From Whitmania pigra (lineage: Eukaryota > Annelida > Clitellata > Hirudinida > Haemopidae), in assembly GCA_021613335.1 (NCBI GenBank), contig JAJTWR010000090.1, positions 546,001 to 610,000 on the forward strand: DNA of 64,000 nucleotides, given 5' to 3'. The translations under genes were made by a program, and so were the position numbers. Positions 35,717 to 48,025 of this stretch are shown one piece after another. Positions within the stretch are counted from its first letter, which is position 1. The number at the start of each line of letters is the position of its first letter. Under the pieces are notes generated by a model, which was not told the origin of the DNA, did no database searches, and worked only from the letters and a program-made list of their open reading frames with translations.

Positions 35717-36234
35717 CTTCGACAAGATCTTCTTAACTGTTTAAATCAGAATAGTTAAATCGTAGAATAAGAATTACAACATTTCATTATCACTTTCTTT
35801 TTTTGTAAAAGTTGCTTTAATCGTATCACGTTTCGCACGCTCTTATAAAGACATTACTGCCCTTCCTATCGTGACTGAAGACTCTTGAAAAACTAGTAGC
35901 AATAACAATCTCTGGTGACCTTAATCTCATTTTAACCAATGTTTTTTTTTGGGAATGAATTTTTTTTATCCCACACTTTTAACCAAAAAAGATAGGCCTT
36001 TGTAAATTAGTAATGCCTTTATCAATGTTGACGATGTTCCAGAAACAAACAGACAAGATCGTTCAAAATAATGACCGGATGAAAGTTATTATTCATAATT
36101 TTATGGAACTGAAATTGTGGCGCAGAATAGAAACGGCTATAAACAAGGAAGAAGGAAATCACAATGGAAACCTCAGAGCTTAGCTGACGATAACATTTGA
36201 TATCCGAGGTTCTATGTGCCTCAGACTTGAATCG

Positions 36235-36325
36235 TGTAGGGTCGCTATGCAAATGATGGATCGATTAAGAAGTGCCTTCATATCCTATTCGGATACATAA
36301 AGCGCTCAAAAATCAGCTAAATACA
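36235..36325 (+). mobile_element. MITE-like element upstream of P450-2
   Basis: About 90 bp from GTAGGGTCGCTATGCAAATG to AAAAATCAGCTAAATACATG. At the matching place in the P450 pseudogene copy (about 38656) the flanks join directly without it. Confidence 0.6.
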
Positions 36326-36329
36326 TGTA

Positions 36330-37029
36330 ATACCTTATTGTGTGGTCTAATTTTACTGCATGTTAGGGTAGGTCGTAAAAAAATATATTTTGGTTAATGT
36401 GAAAATGTTGCTCCTGGATGATTAGTAAGAAAATAAATGATTTTTTCGAAATTTTGTTTTGTCGTCTATTGCCTCAGAAGGGGGGAAGAAATGCATATTT
36501 TTGCGATGGTTTCTGAATTTTCGTCTGTGTTTGATTGATTTATTACATTTAAATTTATTTCTATGTTTCGATATATTTCAACAATACGAAGCAACTTTAA
36601 ATCCAAAAAAAAAATAATAGCAATTAATTAAACTTAGACAAATTCAGTAAAAATGCACAATGAATGTTTAAAAATCTGTCTTTGAATGCGTTCCATTTTG
36701 TTTTCGTTTCGCCGATAATCTGTACTAGAAGTGTAACCACCGTTTCGTTTTTTTTTTCAATTGGTAGTTTGCAGACCATTTTATAATGTTATGTTAATTG
36801 TTTTAAACTAAACTGACTAAACATCTTAACTTTATAAATATGTATGAGCAGAGACATCGACATAAATTGGGATGATCAGCCACGGACTTATAGGTTGTCC
36901 ATTTGGAAATGTAAAATAAAAAAAAAAAGGGTCAAAAACCAATGAAGAAATCTTAAACAGTCTATTTGTAATTGCTAATTATATCACAACTTTCGATGGG
37001 CGTAATTCAAAAACAGTCGTAGTAGAGAC
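36330..37029. other. Spacer between P450-2 and the P450 pseudogene
   Basis: No gene. 36355-36560 resembles 31130-31330, and 36580-36910 resembles 32880-33140. The 1.5 kb that separates those blocks in the first spacer is absent here. Confidence 0.7.
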
Positions 37030-37900
37030 TTTTTTGACGGCACTAGATTCATGGTTGTCTCCTCACGAGTCTAGCCTCGAAAGAACTTGGACAATTGGTC
37101 ACTGCCACGTTCTCACAGACCTTGTCTTGTCCAATCGGAGGAGCTTCGTTTTGCTCTCGTCAAGAAACCTTTCAACATTGAACTCCTCCGGTTTGTCCCA
37201 GACTCCAGGATCCATGTGGCAGCTGAAGATATTTGGAAGTACCTGTAGAAATGACTTTTAAAAAATGCAGACTCAACTTCTTTAGAGTTGACAGAGAAGA
37301 GTTTTAAATACTTTTAAATTCTATAAATGTTATATCTACGAAAACTAATAGTAACCAGGGTTCCTCTTGGTATGTCCAATCCACCGATAATGGTGTCCTT
37401 ATTGGTCAAGTGCGGGAGTGCCGAAGGTTGCAAGGTCTTGTGACGCATAACTTCCAATAAGGTCAGGTAAATGGTTTATCTAATAAAGAACAATATGTTT
37501 TCTTATCGAAGCGAATCTTTTGATTGGATAGCCCAACATCGCAACGCAACATGTGTTCTGCGTCGCAGACGTCTGACTTGGATACTTTATATATGGAAAT
37601 TGTAGCCCTCATTTTGCGATTCGAAAGCAAACACATTCTCTAATTTCTATCCCAAACAGCACCACTATATATCATACTCACTGATTGCACATGTTGAATG
37701 CAAGGACTTTGCTACTCTTTTTGGACTTTTCGAAGAAAAACTTGTGTAACCGTCCAAACACGGGCAGTACTGGGAGAGAACCAAAGATCGGAAATCTGAC
37801 CAGACATGGCGGACATTTGATATTGGCGAATTTCTTTATGTTTGCCATTTTCAGTATAACGTAAGTGTTGAAGAACGTCAGGGCATAAGTATATCTTCGA
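37030..37900 (-). pseudogene. Cytochrome P450 copy 3, decayed
   Basis: Retains the exon 1 region (reads [20 protein letters not shown]), a short 3' piece of exon 3 near 37330-37470, part of exon 4 near 37145-37250 and the C-terminal end ([10 protein letters not shown] region, 37034-37125). The start codon and the first membrane residues are deleted, as are all of exon 2, most of exon 3 with the I-helix, and the haem-binding loop (exon 4 is joined directly to the tail near 37140). It cannot encode a working P450. It shares the 3' and 5' flanks of the intact copies. Confidence 0.9.
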
Positions 37901-38232
37901 CAATATCTTCTTAACTGTTTAAATTAAAATGGTTAAGACGTAGAATAATAATTACAATATTTCTTTATCGCATTCTCTTTTTGTAAAAGTTGCTTTATTC
38001 GTATCACGTTTCGCACCAGACATGGCGGACATTTGATATTGGCGAATTTCTTTATGTTTGCCATTTTCAGTATAACGTAAGTGTTGAAGAACGTCAGGGC
38101 ATAAGTATATCTTCGACAATATCTTCTTAACTGTTTAAATTAAAATGGTTAAGACGTAGAATAATAATTACAATATTTCTTTATCGCATTCTCTTTTTGT
38201 AAAAGTTGCTTTATTCGTATCACGTTTCGCAC
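37799..38232. repeat. Perfect tandem duplication, 217 bp x 2
   Basis: The block from CAGACATGGCGGACATTTGA to ATCACGTTTCGCAC occurs at about 37799-38015 and again at 38016-38232 without visible change. It duplicates the 5' part of the P450 pseudogene exon 1 and its upstream flank. Confidence 0.95.
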
Positions 38233-39049
38233 GCTCTTATAAAGACATTACTTCCCTTCTTCTCGTCACAGAAAACTCTTGAAAATCTAATGACTATTAC
38301 AATCTCCGGGGATCTTAATATTAATTTCACCGATGCTTTTTTGGAACGGAGTATTTTTTATTCCACATTTGTAGCCAACCTAAGATAGGCCTACGTAAAT
38401 GTCGATAACCGGATTATTTTTATCGTAGATTAACAATGTCTTTATCAATATTGACGATGCTCTAGAAACACCCAGATAAGATTATTCAAAATAATCACCG
38501 GATGAAAGTTATGGTTAATAATTTTATGTAACTACAACGGTTGCGCAGAATTGGGGCAGTCATAAACAAGGAAGAAGGAAATCACAATGAAAACCTCAAG
38601 AGCCTAGCTTGACTATAACATTTGATATCGGAGATTCCCTTGCCTCAGACTTGAATCATACCTTATCATTTGGGTTTAACTGCGTATATGTTATGCTGAA
38701 AAGGAAACGGCTTCGTCAGTTGTTAGAAATAACACTATTTGCCAGCTAGAAAATGCAGTTTAAAACAAAACACTGATTGCATCGAAATATGGGGATTTTT
38801 AATGTTCAGAATTATAAAAATCGAATTGTAGAAAACACAAAAGAAACGTTATCATAATTTTAATTAAATTATCATTAAAATTGTTAAAGCAAATATGCAA
38901 TAAAATATTCATAATCTTTTAAAATTGTGAGCTGGTTATTTGAGAATTACTTTATTCTTAAACAAACTTTTCAATAATCCCATCGCCCGAAATCTGATTA
39001 TAAACAAATTTTGTAATTCTTCCGGAGCGTATTAAAATACCAAAATAAA

Positions 39050-39882
39050 ATGAAAGACAAAACGCTGGCTCTAAATGTTCTCAAGACAGAGGAAAAACAA
39101 CTTTTGAAGATTGCTTCCGATTTACAGGATTACTTGACAAGGCTAAAGGTTAATGAACTCACTCTACTCAGTCTTATGAAGTCAAAAACAATTGAACAGG
39201 AGGAACGAAACATTCTGCCCTGCACTTCACGAAGCGAACGTTCCATGGATCAAGTAAGTTCTCCCATTGATGAGATTTTCCCAAACCAGGTAGAGTTTTG
39301 TAACCAATACTTTTAGACATTCATTTGCAGTTGTGTGTTTTGGGGTTAGGAACTTTAATTACTTACTTGAATTGATGTTTTATAATTTGTGAATTTGATG
39401 ATATTTAAATTTAATTTGTTTTTGATGTTAATTAAATTCATTAAATGAATCATTGCTGTTCGTTCACCAATTTAATTGCAATAACATGAACATGAATCAA
39501 TTTTAACTTAACACTTCTCTTTCAGACATTTGGCACATCCATAAATGACTGCTCTCTTAATGACCTCGATTTGAAACTTGAAATTCCACAAGGTGAGTGT
39601 TTGGCCAAATTCTTCTATGACTTATATGCTATTTTATTTAATGAACTTATTTCAGTTAGCATTACTGATTGATTAACCGTTGGTGTCATAATTTTAGTTG
39701 CTAAGGATGAAGAGGAAGAGGAGGAAGATGACGACGAGGAAGTGGAAATCGTGGGTAGCGGAAAAATCAACGTTTCCAACTTGAACCAGTTGCAGGCATT
39801 CCTGGACGGTAAGCACTGGCAGCAAGGAGATGAGGACAACGACGAGGACTTTGACATGTCCGAGGTCCTCAGTGGTTACTGA
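39050..39882 (+). CDS. SNAPC5: snRNA-activating protein complex subunit 5 (SNAP19) homolog
   Basis: Three exons: 39050-39253, 39526-39592 and 39698-39882, giving 151 residues. SNAPC5 is the small subunit of the nuclear SNAPc complex that binds the proximal sequence element of snRNA promoters. The N-terminal helix matches the family: EEKQLLKIASDLQDYLTRLK then VNELTLLSLM, compared with the human pattern EExLLRLxxxLxxQLNRLKVEELALQSM. The acidic run (EEEEEEDDDEE) corresponds to the Glu-rich tail of the vertebrate protein, which ends there at about 98 residues. Here a further 45 or so residues follow (NVSNLNQLQAFLDGKHW and an acidic end). The start is the first ATG. A degraded copy of its 5' end lies at 31970-32265. 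Confidence 0.85.
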
Positions 39883-42056
39883 CGGATCTTGTTTTGCACC
39901 TTTTTGTGAGGTGCGATTGTTTTCAAATAAACTGCAAATGTCTGTGTCTTTGTTGCTGCATGTCTGGGGCCTGATTTGGATAAGTCGTGAAATTTGAAAG
40001 TCCCCTGTTGAGAGAAGTATCATCTGGTATTGACTCGATGGCTGTCACTTTGAGGAGACAGTAGACAGGGTAGAAAAAATATGGAGCTGGGGGTCAGTCG
40101 ACTAAGTAATACGCTTTCGACAGGGCAAGAGAGTGTGGGAGGTAAAATTTTAATTCTGAGATTAAATGCTTTTAAATAATATTTGCTAAACTGAGTAAAA
40201 TTCTGGCGTGCCAAACTTCTTCAAATTTTCATTCACCAGCCTTTACTCTCAACATAAAATATTTTACATAGCCTTTTATATTTCCATTACTTGAATTGTA
40301 ATCATATACTCTCTGAAATTATTGATCGACATATTCTTGTGTTTGAGATCTGCATAAGAACGTTTTTAATTTTCTAAAGTCTTCATAACCTAGGTATATA
40401 TTGAATTCCAAATTTATTTATCCTTCAACATTCATCTCACGTTATCGATCCAGGAAAATTTGTCATCTCATTTCAGCTTTGCGTGACACCTGGTGCGAAT
40501 AAATGGAATAATAAAATGTGAATTGTGTTTTATTTAATTTGCGCACTAATGCACAACTTCAAAGAAGTTATAAGTCCATTCGAAATGACAACAACAGCAT
40601 CAACAGGTGTTCAACATTGGTAGCAGACCCGGGCGTCCACGAAGTGTACAAATATAGGCGTACTGGTGTTTGATCGTTTTGCTTGCTATTGATGTTTTCA
40701 GACTCTCGCACACAATCTCAGCATCCATTTATACTCACTTTGTGAGATACTAGCTGATTTTCGTCTACTTGGCGGAAGTTCGCTAAGGTCGGTTTTTGTT
40801 CTGCTTCCAGGTTGAAGAATATATTTATTTTGTTTGTAAATGAACTGGATTTGGTCATATTTTAAACGTTGATCTTGCGCAGGCTTGCTGCGTTCAAATG
40901 TGAGCTTGAGGTGGGTCACTTATACGATTTTCATTTTTGTGTTTATTGTTACAGAATGTGATGGGGATGGTAGACGGAATCTCGATTGCCGTGAAGTGAA
41001 GATTCAGAGTTTGCCATCACCACATGGAAATATTGAGTTTTAATATAAACATTTGAAGTGAAAAAGACCAGGAAATTGTCAACTCTTTTAAGACCTGAGG
41101 GTCCTCCAATTAAATTTACGAGCAACAGCTGTGTTTTCCTTGTCAACATCGAGCGTCATAGTCGTAGTCGTCAGGAGCTTCAAAAACTCCCCACCATCGC
41201 TGCTTTTCTCGGCTTGATAGGACACTCGAGTGACTTAAATGTCTGCATGGGATCTTGCTCGCTCCCGGCACTGATATGGTTTCGTCCGGTGACCTTGCTC
41301 TTCTTTCTGACGGCAGTTCTTCTGGACCAGGCCATGACCTTAGAGATTCAGAGCACCTCTACCCTGAAATTGGAGGCAGAGTCAGTTGCTCCCAAACCAA
41401 CTGTCGTTGCCCCCATCTTAGGGAAGAAGCCAAGTTGGTTCTGGTAGTTTTGGATGTTTTAATGTTTGAAGTTAATCAAGTTTGATGGTAGTCAGTCAAA
41501 TGAGTTATGTAAGGCTTTGTTTTTTGTCTTTTTTAAATTTATTCATCAACAATCCCTGGTTATTGTTTGTATTATCAAAACAATTTCACAAATTTGAGCA
41601 TTTGCAATGATTTAATTCTATGTCTGGGTTTCTGGTTTTAATGCACACCCCTACACCTCTTTGTAGAAAATCGATTGTACGTAAAATGAAAATTCATAAT
41701 TTTAAATGCCATCTCATAAAACCCGTTCTAAAAATTCTCAACTTTAAAAAAATGTTTTTTTTAAATAGTCACTTTTATTTAACATTCCACAAGACAAGGG
41801 TAAGGTTTTATTTCACGAAATTGGGTGTTCCTGCTGCGAGACGACCCCAGTGTCTTGAAATAAACATTCCAGTTGTATCTCCATGTGACATTCATCTTGA
41901 GCAAAAATAAGATTCAAAGAAAAAATGATAAATAAATAAATAATCAAAATAAACAAATAAGTGATTTATTTGAATTGAATCTGAATTTCTAAAGTCTAAA
42001 GCAGTGGAAAACATCATTTTCGAGACATTGAAAATTCCTTCTTCATCACCACAGAA
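39883..42056. other. Spacer with unexplained open frames
   Basis: A 129-codon open frame at 41058-41447 (+) includes a hydrophobic stretch (VTLLFFLTAVLL), and an overlapping frame reads SCSQTNCRCPHL. Neither matches a family I know. Upstream exons of the NPDC1-like gene could lie here but were not identified. Confidence 0.4.
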
Positions 42057-42165
42057 ATGGTCTCCAATTCCACTCAAACCGATGACTTTGAACCGACCGC
42101 GGAACCCGTACTGATCACTGGATTGATCCTGGCAGGTACTTGGAATGATGTGATGATGATGATGG

Positions 42166-42200
<35 letters not shown>

Positions 42201-45135
42201 GGGATGATGATAATGATGGTGATGATGATAGAGGTGGTGTTATAATAATTATCTTGATTCTTTTGTGACATGATGTAATGGTGATGTTGATAGGGGTGGT
42301 GATGATGATAGTATTGGTTGTCTGTGATCATCATGTTACTGGTAATGATGATGATGACGATGACGTCAGAGGCAATCAATCGTCCGTATGCTTAGAACAC
42401 ATTGTGAATCATTAGAGCAATATAAATATGACAAAGTCATGTGAATTGTGCACTTACAACAACAAATATACGACTATAAATTCATTATTAATTAAGCAAT
42501 TAAGATGTCAACATTTTATTAATGATTTATTTAGAAATTAATAATTTTATTATTTATAATATTTATATTTATATTATTATTTACATTTATTTATTATTTA
42601 CTATATCTTATTCTGATCTGATGTTGTTTCTTGAAACAACTTGAAACATGGATCTTGTATTTTAGAGATAACATAACACCTAAGATACACAAATTCATAA
42701 ATGGCCTCAAGGAAAAATTACAATTCAATTGATAGGTCACAGTGTCAATAGTTTATAGGTCAACATAGTGCTTGGACACCACTGCTAGAATTAAGTTGTC
42801 ATTGTAGAAGCCTCAATGGAGGCTCGTTTCATACTTTAAATATTTTCATCTTTTAACGTTTTTATTATAATTCATCATCAAGAATCAGGCATATCAAACC
42901 GAGCCGTGTTCCAGCATAAGTCGGTAACGGCAACATTTGCAATGTTTTGCTTTCGAAACCCAGCCTGCAATGCCACGAGCACCCGTTGGGGAAGGAGCGT
43001 TACATAAACGGTCAATAAGAAGCACATCTGCACATGGCACAACATAAATTAATGATTCACATTTACAAATTCACTCGAGTGACAACACATCTGGCCATCT
43101 TATCTTGTTTATCAGCAAAATGTTTAACATCTCTCCCATCATGTCCAGCCTCAGCAGCAAACTTAAATTCAAACATTCACTTTTTCAAACATTGTCTTTC
43201 TTGCATTTTCTTGCGTGAATTGCTTTTTCGATTCGGTAATTTGACTAATTATTCGTGTTGTCGATTTAGTTGCAGCTGCCTGCTCAGCTATTTTGGCCGT
43301 CATCGTCCTCGTCGTCGTCATCGTCGTAGCTATCAGGTGAGCTTAAAATAGCAGACAATTGATAACATCACAGTGAGGATAAGTACAATTTAGAATTTTC
43401 TGACTGAAATTATTATTTTTGTTTTAATTTTTTAAGAAGAACCATTTTTAATTTATAAATATGTTTTAGTCATTATTATTATTATTTGTCATTACTATTG
43501 TTATCATTACAGAGCAATGTTGTTATGATGGCTACCAATAGTTTATAATATATCAACAACAATTATTAAATTATTTGAAATGTGTCATCTGTGCCATCTG
43601 AATTAAGTTTCGTAGTTAACTTATTTTTAACGGCTTGATGTTGTTGTACTATAATTTCTAGCCTTAACTTTAACTAACTTTAACCCTGCCTTTGTATTTG
43701 TGTGAATGTGCACTTGAACGTGATAGCTGTGTTAATGGTGATAATGATAGTGGTGGCAATAGTTATGATATCCCAGGGTTGTTCAGCGATGAATTACTGG
43801 CCAATGTTTACAAGCCGTCCCTGCTGTTGATGCCCTTTGTTTATATTTGCATGAACTATTATTTATTTAGGACCAAGTCTCAATGTTTTTTTAAAATTAA
43901 TTTTTACGTTTTTGTTTGCCGAGATGAATTCTTGATAGGCTATGTTGTTCGTTCATGATCAATTGATCCATAACGAATTATCAACAATACATCCGTAACA
44001 ACAACAGTGATCAAAACTTTTTTAAAATTCACTCATCACACCATTCATTTTTGTGACATCTGACTTATTCAACAGACCAGCATCATCATATTTGCTTTCC
44101 AAAAATAAAAGCATCTAGTACAGATGATTTTGTCAGGAGAGGCACACTTCATTAACATTAAATAGGAGTACTTAGTGATCCATTCATCACAGGTGCTATT
44201 GGGATCGGCCATCGAAGGCACCCCCGTTCAGTCCTCAGTACGTACCAAGTGACGGTCAGGGGTACGTGCCCGTCTACGTGGACAGGAAGATGGCCCAAAG
44301 CGCCCAAATGTTTTTCTACCAGTTTCAGAAACAGCAAATTTTGGCTCAAGAAAGGTCAAGATGCAATTTTGATTCTTTTATTTGTTTATATGCGCATATT
44401 AATATCGCTTTGGTCTTATCATCGGCCACGGTGATCGCAGTGCCGAAAATGATTTCGTTTTTACCACCACTTCCAGCGATCAGAAGAGCAAACGCAGCGC
44501 AGACAGCGACTCGTGCTCCGAAACCGAAACGAAGGACGGTCACATGCCCATGGTGTCGTGTCCCGGCTTGGCCATGGTAAGAACACGATCGGATCGACCT
44601 GACCTAATTATAATAATTAATTCCAATGTTAATCGTACGCTTTTCTCTAGGCTTCGGCCCTTCCGTTAATAAAATATGTTTAGAAGAACCTAGTATCTTT
44701 GTTCTCACTAGATTATATCGACAATGTTGAAACTGAATTTGCATATTACAAGCAAAAGGGTCTTTTTCAATCTTTCAGAAAAATGGAGAGGACCTTGAAG
44801 TGAGGAATCCGATGTTCTTCGAAGACGTGCCCACTTGGAACGGTTCAACCACCGCTGACGATGAGGAAAGCCCGAAGTTCGGAACCACAGATGGCACGAT
44901 GACATCGCAAGAGGAAACGGACGTTGAAGCAACCGTGGAACAGAATTGGACTTCGGTGACGCTGTCCGCACCTTTCCCCCGGCCTCCCCCCTCCACCCCC
45001 ACTTCCTCCACGCCGACCCCCTCTCCTTCAGAGGAATCTGGGCCTGATGCCAAGACCATGGACGTCAATAAAAATCTGACCCAGGTTTCGAGGGAGGCAG
45101 AGGTCAAGACGAGGAGCACTTCAGACGACCCCTAA
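42057..45135 (+). CDS. NPDC1: NPDC1/CAB-1-like single-pass membrane protein
   Basis: Exons 42057-42135, 43270-43336, 44193-44354, 44477-44576 and 44779-45135, all in phase, give 254 residues. The transmembrane segment (ILAGVAAACSAILAVIVLVV) spans the first two exons. The cytoplasmic part has the family signature: DRKMAQSAQMFFYQFQKQQ (vertebrate pattern LAQSAEMYHYQHQRQQ), then VSCPGLAM (vertebrate YECPGLAP), then DLEVRNPMFFED (vertebrate MEVRNPLFD). The Pro/Thr/Ser-rich tail is longer than in vertebrates. NPDC1 and nematode CAB-1 are neuronal vesicle or membrane proteins. The outer domain expected at the N-terminus is missing. Because AG immediately precedes the first exon, more 5' exons probably exist and the ATG at 42057 may be internal. 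Confidence 0.85.
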
Positions 45136-47343
45136 TCTCAAAGATCTCCGTGAAGTTAATTTGTTTGTGCCGGGGGTAGATCGCCTAAAGCCGGTTTTTT
45201 TGTGGGGGTCACCAATAAGAATCATTTATAATGAGTTTCATATAGAGACGCAGTGTATTTTTATGTTGCCGTTGTATTCTTAAGGAACGGCTGTTTGGGA
45301 ACCAGCCGTACCGAGATCGGATAGTCAGTTCACCTTAGCTTCAAGCATCTGCATCGCTTTCGACCAGTGTATTTGTCCTTCGTAAAGTCGTCTATTTTCA
45401 TCTAGATTATCTGTACATGTGTCTGTGATTTACCAACTGGCTGGGGTTTCTATCCATCCATATTTCTTTTCTTTTACTTTATGCAGGTCTGAACATTTTC
45501 ATAAAACATCTTCTATCACGCACGGTCTCCAATCAATGGTGGTGCAAGACACGACATGGAATAGAATAGAATCTCAACTAGAAAATTTCAACATTCAACC
45601 TAGATAAAATATTTGCTTTACATGATTATTTCAACTTTAAAATCAGCTAAACTTGATGTCTAGAAGCTAGTTATGTCAAACTGAGTTCATCATTTTCTCC
45701 TCATCAACCTGTATCTGCCCAGTTAGACAAACCAGCCAGCCTAATATATGCCATCGTGTATCATTTGATGCTCACATACCAAAGTAATATTGTCGACTTG
45801 GATATTGAGATATTAAGCCCCTTCGTGAAATAAACTTTATCACTGGAACTTTATAAATGGCGGGAATAATCACTTGAATTCAGCTAGATATCGTGTCGTT
45901 GCTCGTTTTGTCCTGTCCGATGTGCACCGCCCTACGATAAATAAATGTTTACAGCACTTTCTAATCATTTCTGGGGATTTCGGTGCATTTTCACTTACTC
46001 GCGTGCAAATATACACCTATCCGAATATATTTCTTGGATCGAGATTGTCGTGATGTATTGTTGTACGGATGGAAAATTGGACGACTCCATAATTATTTCC
46101 ACACAAAAAAAAGATCTGTTTGTGAGTGGGTTCCTCAGAACCAGTTTTGAGGTCCGGCCTCTCGTCAGCGACAGACGATGCGCGAGCTACACGATCAAGA
46201 AGTTGCACGCAAAGCTGTCGATAAATTCTTTTTCAATTTGAATGCATCGGTGTTTAGACTTTACATCTTTATTCGATACAAACGTGAGGCTAAAACAAAA
46301 TGAGTCCTGCGATAACGACCGAGCTTATCATCGCCGATGATTGCTTTTTTTTTAAGCAGAATGCCAGACGCTCTATCTTCCGTCTGCGTGGGCGGAGCTT
46401 AAAGTCATAGACAAAAAAATAAATTAATTTTCACCTTAAATAAAACGAGAAAAAAAGTAAGCGAGCCTATTTGGAGTGAATATAAAAGCTTAAAATGCAA
46501 AGCGAATGTTTACATGTCGGTCCGACGTCATTGAGTCGTTTTGTCCATACGTAGGAAACCGCTTTAGACGAGATTTCGAAAAACATTATAAAGCTTTCGT
46601 TATCGCCGAAATCTCAAAAAAATCTCATTATCTATGCGGAAATAGTTCGAGTTGAGTTGAGTTGGCTGTGACGAATATGGCCTCGACTGAAGGCGTCGAG
46701 TCGAGGATTTAGTTTACGTCTTTGTCGAATTTACACCTTGTGAAAAACCTACCTAACTCTGTCTCAAGATCGTAATAATGTCTTGCTATTAATACCTAAA
46801 GTAGCTAAATGCACATTTTAACATAATTTTTTTTGGATATTTAAAGATTTGAGTTTGGAATTCATCATCTATTCCAATGGCCGTGTGTTGTCGCGACCTT
46901 GAAAAAACTGGACCGTGCTGTGAGGACAGGAAAGGGGGCAGGTACAGGAATCCATGCTGCCCTAGGTCGATGGCTTTTGCTGTGACAAGTCCTTGTACTG
47001 ATGTTAGTTTCTGCTAAGTAATATAACTTTATATCTAATTTTGATATTCTTCCAAATTCAGCGCGTCATGATAAATGTTGGAGTAAGAATTATTTATTGA
47101 CTAATTGACTAGAGACTTGTTTTAACAAAATATTTCGCAACAAAACCAATTATAATTCGAAAACATGTGTTATGACTTTTTAATTAAATAATTGCCCTAG
47201 GGTTTCTTCAATTGAAGTTTGTTCATTTTTTGTTTGTACAATTGCTAACGGTGGAATGAAAAGCAAACATTGAAACATTCGAATATTGGAATATTTAGTC
47301 GTTTTTCATTCCCGCCAAATGACAAATTCTCAACTAATTTAAG
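45136..47343. other. Spacer between NPDC1-like and PACRG
   Basis: No gene is supported. A Cys-rich 46-codon frame at 46877-47017 is treated as a finding only. The start codon exon of PACRG is probably within the last few hundred bases but was not found. Confidence 0.5.
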
Positions 47344-47979
47344 GTCGGATGCCCGCCATCTGCGAGGTCTACCAAAACTCGATGTTGTATTTCATCCAAC
47401 TTCAGAAAGTTTTACGAAAGAGGAGATTTGCCGGTCAAAGTGGACACGGCCAGGAAGATCGCGTGGCTGGTAGGCGACAAAAGGGATTATCTAATTAAGA
47501 CGGAATTTGGCCATTTGTCTTGACATTACAAATTAATTAGAAATCATTTTTAAACATTAGATTAATAAAATGCAATTAACTACATTAGCGTAGTTAGTAA
47601 TGATACATAATAATAATAATAATTCACTTAATATGGCGCCATATCAGTGGTCCTTTTCAGTAACCGTCACAATTCCTTAAAAACTTTAATTAAAAAACAA
47701 AGCTCTGTATGAATTTCGATATAACTCGGCCATCAAATAAATTGTATTTAAAAAACCCAATTCCAGGCACCTATTGATTCCTTAGACTACCACTACTACT
47801 TGCCAGTATTTTTCGAGGGACTGGTTGAGACCGAGCACCCGTTTGACCTTCTGGCGACGAGGGGTGCCATTGACATGATCGAAAACTCGGACGGCTGTAG
47901 GGTTTTGCCGGTCCTTCACAGACTCATTCTGCCAATGAAAAGTCAGTTTTGTCTTCAACTCGTGATTTAATAATAATAA

Positions 47980-48025
<46 letters not shown>

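Noticed and set aside
41058..41447. 129-codon plus-strand open frame with a hydrophobic stretch
   Set aside because: No recognised family, and two overlapping frames are equally open. It may hide NPDC1 5' exons but cannot be supported.
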